DNA of 64,000 nucleotides from Serripes groenlandicus (taxonomy: Eukaryota > Mollusca > Bivalvia > Cardiida > Cardiidae), in NCBI GenBank assembly GCA_031761405.1, contig JASEVX010000011.1, positions 37,573,048 to 37,637,047 of the forward strand. Direction: 5' to 3'. Numbering within the stretch: position 1 is the first letter of the stretch; each line of letters opens with the position of its first letter. The notes beneath the pieces are model-generated. The model saw only the letters and a program-made list of their open reading frames with translations, was not told the origin of the DNA and searched no databases. Below, piece by piece: positions 10,932-22,000 of the stretch. The translations under genes and the position numbers were made by a program.

Positions 10932-11160
10932 TTAACCCTTTCTTACATACGACATTTCTGCTGCAGACGACTTTAAAAACATATTGAAAAAATTATCGGA
11001 AATATCAGAAAAGGAAGATATAATTACTGAAAAGAGTTGAAAACTATGTGGTAAAGGGAGTAATTGCTCGTGTTCAGCAATTTCTCCTTAAGTCACAATG
11101 TTTTCAAAAGTCGTCTGCTACAGAGGCGTCAGAAACCGCCTGTATGTGGGAAAGGGTTAA
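10932..11160. repeat. TTAA MITE family A
   Basis: TTAACCCTTTCTTACATACG start, GTATGTGGGAAAGGGTTAA end. Counterpart 44846-45056. Confidence 0.78.
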
Positions 11161-11204
11161 ATGAAAAAAAAAAAAAATCTTATACTCTGCATAGGTTTGT
11201 CAGA

Positions 11205-11425
11205 TTTCAGGATAATATGCTAGAAATGTTCCTCGGGTGACCCTCTACAGTACGTTATTTTGGTCAAAGTGATTAGTTGAGCAGAATGACCACTAGGCAG
11301 TATCGAAAAGGGGTTTTAAATGACAAATATATCTGAATCTGCTTTTATGCTTTCAATTTCAGAAATGTTCCTTATATGACCCTCTGCAAACATTGCTCAA
11401 GCCATATTGCCCGGATGAACAGTAT
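11205..11425. repeat. Diverged fragment of the AGCTCACCTG-type repeat
   Basis: Two stretches of the internal unit (GAAATGTTCCTCGGGTGACC; GAAATGTTCCTTATATGACC) without ends. Counterpart about 45100-45300. Confidence 0.45.
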
Positions 11426-11807
11426 GGCTCCCAGGGACTGTGGCTAGCTACCCGTTTTCTTGTGTACATGTATGTATTTACTTGCTTCTTTTAGCTTTCA
11501 TCAGCTTGATTACAATGCCTTATTACAAAGTACCTTTTCTAATACAGTGTTCACTTCTTGCAGTTTCTTTCCCCACTCTTTGTCACATGCTCTCTGGCGT
11601 TATCAGTTACGCATTTGCTACTGTTACATATTTATGTGTAAATTTAGTACTGAATGCCGAAACACAAATCATACCAGTAAAAATTAGTTCTGATGTGAGC
11701 CCATCCATAAGAAAGGGTACAAGTTTGCTTTTATGTGAAGTGTAGATTCAGGCAATCCTGTGCATCCGCAATCTGATCAAGATCCACACGTGTCACATAT
11801 TACTCGT

Positions 11808-13866
11808 ATGATCCGTCCTGCGAGAAAACCAACATTATGGACTCTGCGTAATGTATCGACCCAGATCAGCCTGCGCAGGCTAATCCGGGGCGACACATTC
11901 CGGCTCAGGGGGATAGAGGTGTATAGTAATTATTCCTGACACATAAAATCCACAGGAGGCGAAAAGTGTCTGTCCGGGTTACTTTGCGCGGCATGCTTCT
12001 AAAGGCTCATCCGGGTCGATACTTTACGCAGATTCCACAATGTTTTTTTTTTTTTTTTTTATATATATCTTTATTTGCCACATGCATAGATATGTGAAGG
12101 TCGTGGTCATCCTCCCTCATACCTTACAGTAAATTTGTTTTAGTAGATCTATATATGTTAGAATATTAGGTTAATAGTAGGAATCAATAAATAGGGGGTC
12201 ACACGTATAAAAGGTTTTTAAGTTTTACACGTGTTAATAAAGCTATACATTTTTATGATGGGAAAAGGATCGAAGCTTTAAAAGATAACAGAAAAACAAA
12301 CAAACAAACACAAATAAAAACATACATTTTTCTGTTTATAATACGAATATAAGTCTATATCAGAAGTTAAGAGTGGTTTTGTAACATATATCTTACAATT
12401 GTCCAGCTTTCTTTATCTGATTCGGCTTGTCTTGTGGAATTGTAAATGTTCGAGGCTAAACGTAGTCGATTTATTAGGCCATTATTTGAAGGTGTAATTA
12501 GTTTTGTTTTACACGAGTATATATAACGTTTTATTTTTAAAAATAAGATGTTCAGTTTAAAGTTGTTTTTACAAAACCCCAAGAGTATTTCTGAGCTTGT
12601 TATTTGTATAGTTTGATCTAGTTCCCTAATCTTATGTAAAATCATTTGTAGTAAAGGTTTTACCTTTTTGCATTCATAGAACAGATGTATTAGGGTTTCT
12701 TCATTTGATTCACAAAAAGAACACAAATTTGTTTCGACTAATTTCATTTTAAATAAGAGAGAATTTGTCGCTATTATTCTATGAACTATTCCTGTTTGAA
12801 ACCATTGAATATAAGTGTTATTTTCCAATCAATGTTGGAATTTGGATACAGAGAAGTCCATTTGATCTGACTCGTAGGTACTTCTTGATTATGTATTAAC
12901 GTATTATAGACATATTTATTAGTGTCTTTTTTTAGTTAAAATTGGATTTAAATAGCAGTTAATGGAAGGGTTGTGATATCCAGAAAGTGAATTATCCGTT
13001 TTTAAAAAGTTTGTCTTTGTAATGTAAACGTTAACTGTATTTCTAAGCCCATAGAAAGATAAAAAGTTTATTTTTTTACCAATACTATTTTCTATAAATG
13101 TTAAACTTATAAAGTTGCCATTTTCGTCTAATATATCTTTAACAAATCTAAATCCATTATCATACAATTCTGGTGTAAAGACATGTTTATAATTGACCTT
13201 AAAATTCTCATTAAAAAACAAAGGCATATTCACTATTTGTTCCCATTCTTTGAGTTGCGATTTTTCAATAAACAAAATGTACGACTTCAGTACATCGATC
13301 CAAAATTCATTTTTTATTGTTTTTGAAACTTGTACAGCGTATTCCTTTCCTAAATTAAACAGTTTATTAACATCAAATACATTATTGACTACTTTATAGC
13401 ATTTATTATCTCCACAAGTGATTAAATTCTTCAGCCACTTTATTTTCATACTGTTTATATAACTTTTTACATCTATCATCTTTAAACCTCCTTCAGCATA
13501 GCTTTTAATAAAATCATTTATTTTTATTTTTGCTTTTCCATCCCATACAAAATCTAACAATATATCATTTAATTGTTTTATAAATTCGTTTGTAGGTGAT
13601 GGTAAACTTATAAACAAGTGTGAAAGTAGTGGTATTAATAGCGATTTTACGACTGTTATTTTCCCCAAATTTCAAAATGCCAACGTTTTTTCAATAAATT
13701 TAAAAGACAAAGAATCGATCGCTTTTTCAAAATCAATAAGCATTAACAATCCAGGAACATGGTTTTCTTCACAATATTGCATAATGTCATACACTAGCCG
13801 TGTATTTTCGCCTATAAATCTATCCTTTATTAATTCATTGTTGGTTTTCACGTAGAACGGCTCATA
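11808..13866. repeat. Palindromic MITE family C, split by a LINE
   Basis: Left part 11808-12040 (CCTGCGAGAAAACCAACATT, GACTCTGCGTAA) and right part 13843-13866 (TTGGTTTTCACGTAG, CGGCTCAT) are the two ends of one element. The right unit carries it unbroken at 45681-45939. Confidence 0.78.
12041..13842 (-). mobile_element. L1/Tx1-like non-LTR retrotransposon fragment (left unit only)
   Basis: Minus strand. The 3' end is poly(A) (T run 12043-12060) preceded by AATAAA. Upstream lies reverse-transcriptase finger sequence (RFIGENTRLVYDIM, GLLMLIDFEKAIDSL; about 13680-13840), then a junction where the palm with its catalytic YADD box is absent, then GKITVVKSLLIPLLSHLF (C-terminal thumb side) and a Cys-rich end CSFCESNEETLIHLFYEC. 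A TGA sits at the deletion junction and frameshifts lie near 12925 and 12825. It is 5'-truncated and dead. It inserted in a family C MITE that is empty in the right unit. Confidence 0.88.
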
Positions 13867-13869
13867 TGA

Positions 13870-14165
13870 GCCTGTCAGAAGCTTCTGTCAACTTATTATA
13901 GTTTAGCTCGTCTGTCTGTCGAAGGATAAAAATCGGACGATTGGGATACCCCTGGCGTCGCTTTAACCTTACCTCATTACTCAACTATCGTTCAACATTT
14001 TCAAATGAAACTTGGTACACATGTTCCTAGGATCAATAAGCATGTCTATACAAAGTGACATAAAGCTGGCTTTAATAATTATTCAGTAATGTTCCCTTTT
14101 TTCGACTTAAAAAACCCCACAGACGAGCGTTGGTGTTCGCTACGCGTCGCTGTTGTTATAATACT
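13870..14165. repeat. Unclassified repeat ending ...GCTACGCGTCGCTGTTGTT
   Basis: Begins GCCTGTCAGAAGCTTCTGTC and ends with GAGCGTTGGTGTTCGCTACG. Present in both units (45945-46448 on the right, where a TTAA element split it). Confidence 0.4.
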
Positions 14166-14711
14166 GAGTAGATGTACAGGCTTATCGGAACTTATGCTTT
14201 CCTGAAGTGTCAACTTGTACCTTTCCAAAAGGACGGGGCCATTTTATCGTTAAAAACGATACTGATTGAACATGAATCTGTAATTTCCCCCTTTGTATCA
14301 GCCGTGGTCGATTTAACCGGGCGTCCCTGGTTCGATCTCGATCTCTTGCCGCTGTGAGGATTGAAAGCCATTGATCACGGTAGTGTACACTCCTTAGTCT
14401 TGTGCTGGTTAATACGAAATTTAACCATAAATACATGTACTTCCGCCGTGATATAACTGTAATACTGTTTAAAAAGGGCGTTAAACCCAGAAAAAAGGAG
14501 AATAAATGACATTTTGAAAGGGTCTATGATTTCAAGATAACATAATATCGGTGAAACGGTACAGGAGTGTAATGATTCGATAACATTTATTGTGTAAAAT
14601 CCAGGGAATTCCACGGATTTGAAATACACTTCTATAATTGGATAATCGCCTCGTGTCAGACATAATTGTAGTGATACATGTGCGAATAAAATTACAGCGG
14701 ACAACATTTTT

Positions 14712-14930
14712 TTTATTATTGGAGTTTTACGCCGTTTGCAATATTAGTTCAGTTATATCACGGCGACAGTCCACTTTGTCATGATCCCTGCGTAAACAAA
14801 CCAGTTCTAGGATTGGGAATGTGCCTTGCCCAAGGGCACTCCGCCATGACCTGTGGGTATCGAACCTGGGACGTTCGGTTCCCAATCCCCGCCGTTAACC
14901 AATCGGCTACGGCGAACTCCCAAAAGGGGC
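14712..14930 (-). repeat. tRNA-derived SINE, type 1
   Basis: Minus-strand head with A box CGATTGGTTAACGGCGG and B box GGTTCGATACCC, body GTGCCCTTGGGCAAGGCAC, tail with CAATA/GCGTAAAACTCCAA. Counterpart 47237-47455. Confidence 0.78.
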
Positions 14931-15971
14931 AATAATTTACAAACATATATAATTCTCGCATGAGTTTAAACTGTTCGTCTTAAAGTGATGTAATTATACA
15001 TCAGGTACAAGGTAAGAGGTACACGGAACTATATTCCATCATAAAAGATCACCAGTCCAAAAATGTGTAGCATGTGAAACCAAACAATTATTGAGCATAT
15101 GGCAACATATCTAACAAGATCATCGCAGACGACAATGTCGTATTTTACAGATGTGACATTTACTTTTGACTTTGTTTGGTTAAACACGAACCCGCCGTAG
15201 ACATTCACACTGAACCTGTGTATGAAGTATGTAATTATTCTGGTGTTGAAGTGATGACGTTGTATATTACAGAAATTAATAAAGTTACTGTGACCTTGAC
15301 CTTTGATCTGACTCGGTAAAATCACAAACCCGTCTAACCTGTCTTGAAACTTAACCTTTGTATGGAGTCCATAAATGAAAGCACACGAGTGCATTACACT
15401 TTTTGATAATATTTGATCCTTTTGAATAATATCAGTCTGTTAATGTTTGGATGTGATATTTATACCCGTTCCCGTTACATTTCTCCCTCTTTTCTCTTGA
15501 CTTCTACCCGAAGTCACACAACTGAACACAAACAGTATACCAGAGCGGAGTCTATGTACTGGCGCTGTCACACTGTTACGTATATATCGTACTAGCGTAT
15601 ACCAGCGTATGACAAATATGTCTGCAACATCCCACACTCGTTTTTATGTTTGCTGTAAGTAGCTGATAGCACGCCGAACCCTGTTTGACTTGAGGCACAC
15701 ACAAACACATATTGTGTACCTTCAGCACTTTGATTGCATTTATCTGTTGTTTAAGCTTTCAGAATATGTTTGTGTTTTATAGAATGGTATAGATTTTTAT
15801 TCCCATGTTTTATTTTATGTTTGTGTTTTATATGTGCCATATAAACCTTCAACGTATTATCGACTAGATTGTTATAGTAGTTCATTTCTCCAGGTAACAT
15901 GTGTACATTAAAGGAGGAGGTGGGTTATTATGGCTCTTATCTACGAACCTGTATACATGTACTTGTACTTG

Positions 15972-16222
15972 TAGCCGATCCCCGGTAGCTTAATCTGATG
16001 TGACACAGGCTGTCAATTAAGAAATTATGAGTTTGAACCGCAGCTTGGTCAACATTCTTGACAAAAGGCAATGTAACACGCGTCATTCCTTCTCCACTAA
16101 TTGGCTACCACTCAGTTACTTGTTATGTGGAGTACTTGTGTGAGAAAGCCAAGTAAAATATGGATAGGTAATCTGTCCGCCGTGATATGAATGAAAACGT
16201 CATTAAAACCCAATCAATCAAA
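15972..16222 (+). repeat. tRNA-derived SINE, type 2
   Basis: Head CCCCGGTAGCTTAATCTGAT with B-box-like GAGTTTGAACCGC and the common tail GCCGTGATATGAATGAAAAC plus (AATC)n. Counterpart 51893-52165. Confidence 0.65.
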
Positions 16223-16429
16223 CTACGTAATTGTGACATCTCAGACCCCAAAAAGCTGTATATATTTCTCCATTGATTTTACCACAAGTAAACATGTATT
16301 TTTAACTGATGCATACATGCAGGTACAACAGCTATGCAACACCTGAGTGACTAACCAAATTATAAACAAAAATACACCAGGGTTCCCAAATATCAACCAC
16401 GTCACACGACCACGGGCCTTCGATGACTT

Positions 16430-16662
16430 TTAACACTGTTCCCACATTAAAAACATCTACTGCAGACGACTTAAGAAATAAACTTTGTTAAAAATGTCAA
16501 CACATCTCTCCTTGTGAGAGTTTTGTTATTGAATAGAGTTGAAAGCATTGTAATAAAAGGAGCCTTGCTCATTATGATCAGTTCCTCAATTTTGCTAATA
16601 TGTGTCCCGTAGTCGCTTTCTTCATATTCGTCAAAAGACGTTCGCAAGTGTGAAAGGGTTAA
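16430..16662. repeat. TTAA MITE family A
   Basis: TTAACACTGTTCCCACATT start, GTGTGAAAGGGTTAA end. Counterpart about 52370-52597. Confidence 0.72.
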
Positions 16663-17210
16663 CTAAATGACACTAAAACCTAGAATGATAACTTGTATAA
16701 TCAATTTCAAGTCAGTATCGTTCATTACCGTTCCCCTAAATACTTCAAATACACGTGTTGTCAACATGGAACGAACCTGATCATACCGAGTGGAGATGCA
16801 CGCTGATATGGCGCAAAGTCACTAAGTTCAGTGTTTGTGTGTAACGTCTCCCTTATCAAAGATTCACTCCTTAGAAAACAAAAATCACCTTGTGCAAATC
16901 TCGAAGTCGAACATCGGAATTTTTGGTTTGACCTCGTGTAAAATCGCTCCTTTCCGTAAAGTGTCGAATTGACTCGATCTTGATTTAATTTTTTGAAGAT
17001 ATCGGAGAGGAGAAGTGTGAAATCTGAAAATAAAATGATGAATACTGTTAAAAACATAGTAGGGAAAACAACTTGCTTGTTTTCAGCCATTCCTCCATTT
17101 CAGCCTGTTTTGTTTTTAAATGACTGCATCAGATGCGTCCAAAATCATCTGTATCATTGAACATGGCAAGTACGTTTGTCATCATCGATGTGTATTGTTT
17201 ATAAAGTATG

Positions 17211-17295
17211 ACACTTTCTTATCTAGCATTTTTTAAGATTTTTTACGATTACTAATCGTCATAAAAAATCTTAAAAAGTGCCAGGTAAGAAAGTT
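17211..17295. repeat. Short near-perfect hairpin element
   Basis: ACTTTCTTATCTAGCATTTT and its inverted partner around an ACGATTACTAATCGT core form an 85-bp hairpin. Also at 52847-52929 in the right unit. Probably a very small MITE. Confidence 0.6.
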
Positions 17296-17337
17296 GTATT
17301 CGAGAAGTCAAGAAAGCAGGATTTTTTTTCTTATTTG

Positions 17338-17590
17338 TTTGCATGGTGTTAAACGCCGCCTTAAACAAGTTTTCCTTCATAATACGTCGTTTCCTGGGTA
17401 ACTTACCAGTAATACTGCACTATTTAACTTGACACAAGCCGGTCAGTCGTAACACAAACCCCACTACCCTGAGCTCCAAGAAGGGAAAGTTATTACTACT
17501 AAGCCTTTGGTATGACTCGGTCGGGGGTCGAACCCGAAACCTCCTGCTACCGAGACGAAGGCTCTACCACTTCACCACCGGGGCTGTCCT
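17338..17590 (-). repeat. tRNA-derived SINE, type 3
   Basis: Minus-strand head: A box GTGGTGAAGTGGTAGAGCC, B box GGGTTCGACCCCC; tail ends GGCGGCGTTTAACACCATGC. Counterpart 52975-53213. Confidence 0.75.
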
Positions 17591-18282
17591 TGAAAGCATT
17601 AAAGCTAAACATTACTTTAGACCCACAGTTTTAACAATACCTTTAACCGATATTGCGTTGAGTTTGCTATAAACGTTTGCTATAAACGTTTGCGAACGGT
17701 AGCATGCCAAGATCAAAGTTTTGTGCATTATTTACCATTATGAAATGTAAAATTGAACTGAACGTATTGCCATTCCTTTATGATTATAACTTCAACAAAA
17801 TAAAAAATAAACTTCCGCCTTTATCTAACAACTATGCATGTATATACTATGACGTAAATTTGTTCAACAGCGAAACGTACTGTTCAACATACGGTGTCTG
17901 GCATTCAGTGTTGATAATCGTGGACCATTGCATCTAAATATAGTATTTGTTTTAATGGTGATTTACGCCATTTTCCAACAGTATCTCGGTTATATAACGA
18001 TAAAAACCCGGGTTATTACCAGAAACTGTATAACTGGTTGGTCGAAAAACATGCAGACTCTATACCTTTTTGCGTGCTACGCATTTTCCAAAGGGCACCG
18101 ACATTATGCCCGACCCTATACTGTAATGGTAGGAGCAATTTAAGTTACTCCAAACTACCATTTATAAACATGAAAACATGGTCTGATTTCGAACGCTTTT
18201 AAACTTTCCAACATAAAAACAAGTTTGCGGCAGAAAACTTTAACAACCTTAAGCAAAACTAGTGAAACCTATGTGAATGAAT

Positions 18283-18550
18283 ATGAGCCGTTCCAAGGGA
18301 AAACCAACATTGTGGACTCTGCGTAAAGTATCGACCCAGATCAGCATAAGCATGCCGCGCAGGCTAACCCCGAACAGACACTTTTCGCCACCTGTGGATT
18401 TTCTGTTTCAGGAGTCATTAACCTATACCTCTATTCCCCTGAGACGGAATGTGTCGGCCCGGATCAGCCTGCGCGGACTGCGCAGGCTGATCTGGGTCGA
18501 TACATTACGCAGATTCCATAATCTTGGTTTTCTTGTGGAACGGCCCATAA
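18283..18550. repeat. Palindromic MITE family C
   Basis: GAGCCGTTCCAAGGGAAAAC start and TTCTTGTGGAACGGCCCAT end, with internal GCCTGCGCGGACTGCGCAGG. Lies about 440 bp upstream of exon 1 of the membrane-protein gene. Counterpart 53851-54113. Confidence 0.75.
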
Positions 18551-18990
18551 TATATGATTATTTGATTAAGTTTGTAATAGTTTATGCAAAGAAAACATCG
18601 TCCGGTACAGATATGTCTGTAAGCGGGCAAGGGTTATCAGTATCACTAACACACCCAGACCGTTTTTTGTTTTATTAATATGGACGTGTCCATCGTTGTA
18701 TTTGGATATTAAAAGTAAAAAAGTTGATAGGAGCAATCAGTGGAATAGAGTATGGCCAGACTGTCAACTGACTATTGTTTTTATTTATATTTTCATTTGC
18801 AAAATCTGACGGTTGAAAGTGCTAAAAGTATACACACCTCTGATAAATTGCCAGTTAAACCATATATGACAGTAGAATACCTGTTTAACTCGAGGATATA
18901 TTTGGGGTGTACTGTTCATTATTACCAAGTCATAAGTTAGGGCCTAACAGACTGTATCGCCGGAAAAATAACTACACAATATTTGTTAAA

Positions 18991-19042
18991 ATGGCAACTC
19001 TTCAAAATATCATTATTTTACTCTCGTTGACAGTGGGAATAT
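18991..19042 (+). CDS. Exon 1: signal peptide
   Basis: Begins ATGGCAACTC and encodes MATLQNIIILLSLTVGI plus one base. Donor GTAAGT at 19043. Both units keep it open. Confidence 0.82.
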
Positions 19043-22000
19043 GTAAGTAGATATAATTATTTCATATGTTATGAATTGTTTTAAAGACTTGTTTTTTATA
19101 TCTGCAGTAACAGTGTGTGTATACCACGTGACTTTTACGTCACAAATGCCACGGCGATCAGTAGTATTTTACTTCGGTTTAGAAGTAAAAACAATGGTTA
19201 CTATTTTATTTCTTCATCATTGTTAATGAAACATGGCGCAGTCTACGCCACTTACACAGCCCTATCTTCAGTTTTTAGCGGAGTTTGATTATTGGTTTAG
19301 TTTCTTCAAACACTTCGACGAACTTTTTCTCAAAATTTATTAAGATCGCCGACAGCAGGAGCATTATCAAAACTGGATTTTGAGAACAGGTTCGTTGAAG
19401 TGTTTGAAAAAACTAGACCACCAATCAAACTCCTGTAAAAACCCGGAGATAGGACACTGTAAGAGGTGTAGACTGCACCATGTTTCATTAAAAATGGTGA
19501 AGAAAGGACAAAGTTACCATTGTCTTTTAATTATCAATTATTGCTGTCTAACGATGCAAATATGACGTCAAAAGTCACGTGGTATACACACACTGAGTAA
19601 TGGCGGGGAATATCGATCAATGGGTCGTGAGATCAAACCGCGGCCCGACCATTCTTTCTTTCCGATGATTAATAAACGTAGGCTTATTGTAACACATATC
19701 ATGGACTGAACAGTGTGTTAGGAGGTAGCCATACACTTTGACAGAATGTTGTGTGGATTACTGGTCTTAGAAAGCTAGGAAAAATACGCTATGTCAACTG
19801 ATCGCCGTGATATATATAACTGAAATATCGTTGAAAATGCGTTAACTATTTCGCTGCCACAGGCAGTTGAATGATTTTGAAGACAATACAGATTCAGGTG
19901 AGACAGCCCGTAACGAGCTGTCTCTCCTAACATTTGCATTATCTGCCATTTAGGCATTACATTTAACCAACATTCTTCTTGGAAAACAATAGAGTGGAAG
20001 ACATTTGAACATAGAAGAGTCGACTTTGTAAAATCCGGCAGTGAAAGAGCTGAAGTACTTGATATGACCCGACCGGTGGTCGAATGCTGGTCTCAAGCTC
20101 CATTGGCGGTCACCTCACATACTAGGATAAGACACTTCCCGCATGACTTGTCATCATTCGATGATACTTCGAACCGGAAATCAGGCACCGAAACTGATGG
20201 ATTGATTTAAGTTACGCGGTTTTCCAACAACTTTTCAGTCATATCACGGCGGCTAGTTCAACTACACAGTGTTTCCTAACTTGCTCACACCAGTACTCTA
20301 CATAATCGTGTTTCCTAAGCACCTGTCTGATTTGTCCGCACGGAATGTAATCCCAGTGGTGGAGGACTTGACCGAGCTTGGGTTCGAACTCACAACCCTT
20401 AGATTGACAGACCGCATCGTTACTGATTGAGCTTTCGCGGCCTCGAAATTATGAAAACGTTGTGTGCTCGACTTTGTGAATATCGGCAGCGAAAGAGTTA
20501 AACACACATTTGAGCCATCCCACGAGAAAGCCAAAAGTATGGACTCTGCGTAATGTATCGAACCAGATTAGCCTGTGCAGTCCGCGCAAGCTAATCCGGG
20601 CCGAAACATACCTACCGTCCCAGAGAGCTAGAGGTATATATGAATGATTCCAGAAGCAGAAAATCCACAGGAGGCGAATAGTTTCTGTCCAGTTTAGTCT
20701 GCTTGGCATGCTTAGGCTGATCCAGGTCGATACTTTACGCAGAGTCCATATTGTTGGTTTTCTCGTGGGACGGCTCATATATCAATTACTTTTATAGTTT
20801 TAGTATGGCCAGACTAACCCTTTTCTCCCGCTCTATAATCGGATACTCTTAGATTAACAACACACCTGTTTTCGTCCCCTCTAAATTGCTCAGGATTATG
20901 GGGGGAATCATTACAACTGACTCGGTGATTTCAGAAAAAATGGACGAGAAAGAACTGGTAACCTACCCAGGAAGCGCCATGCTATAATTGAACAATTGTT
21001 GAAAGCTGCGTTAAACAGGAAACAAACATACAGTTATGCTTAGGGTCTACATACGGCTTAACACATGTTCTTGAAACAGAACAAATGGACGAGAAGTACT
21101 GGTAACTTACTCAGTAAACGCCTTGATATAACGGAAGAACTGTTGAAATCTGAGTTAAACAGCAATTAAACATTTATTTATGCTTAGGGTCTACATACTG
21201 CTTAACATATGTTATTGAAACAGAACAAATGGTCGAGAAGTACTGGTAACTTACCAAGGAAACGTCATGATATAAATAAACTAAACAACTGTTGAAGGCT
21301 GCGTTAAACAGCAAACAAACAAACATGGCGGCTAAGATTCTAAATGGATACTGCTTTACATATGTTGAACATTCTATGACTAAATTTACGAACATTGCAG
21401 AGCCAGATGGAACAGCGTGTACAAACTGCATTTACGCGCTATCTGATTTATCTCTTCATTTTGCAACACAATCTGTACGGTTTGTTTCATTGAGTGTCGC
21501 TTAATTGACGCCGTGTGGAAGCTCGGCGTCAGTATGGGATAGGTTTTAATGTTATACCATGGGGTGTCGTAATCGAAAAGGGAGCAACCAACATTATTAT
21601 TGATAAGAAAAACTCTATTATATGTTAGAAAATAGCAACCTTTATGAATCAATAAATTGTATTGACTGATTTTAGAAACAAAAAGATGCAAAATGTGTTT
21701 TTTACACATTTTATTTGTATTTAATAACTTTTCCTCAAGTTCCTAGGCTACGCTTTGTTTAATAGTTTGATTTACGACCCTGACGAGCTCCTATGCTAGG
21801 CTTTTTTAATTGTTTTGTTTACGGCCCCGAAATTCGGGGGACGTTTTTGCCTATTTATAAAAATATGCATCCTCGGTACCCAGGCTATTCATAACATATA
21901 TGATACCCTGGGCAAATTGGCTGTACAAATCTCGTACTCATGAATAATTTATAAGATGAAATGCAGCCTTTTGATTGGCCGCATGACACAAACCTTTTGC

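Noticed and set aside
16761..17090. 109-codon minus-strand frame
   Set aside because: Most of it is missing in the right unit through a deletion and no family motif is visible.
17928..18143. 71-codon open frame with identical translation in both units (53522-53737)
   Set aside because: Its first part is an inverted SINE tail (ATTTACGCCATTTTCCAACA). Identity in both units is expected from overall DNA similarity.
18277..18678. 133-codon open frame upstream of the membrane-protein gene
   Set aside because: Most of it is a palindromic family C MITE, which opens similar frames wherever it occurs.
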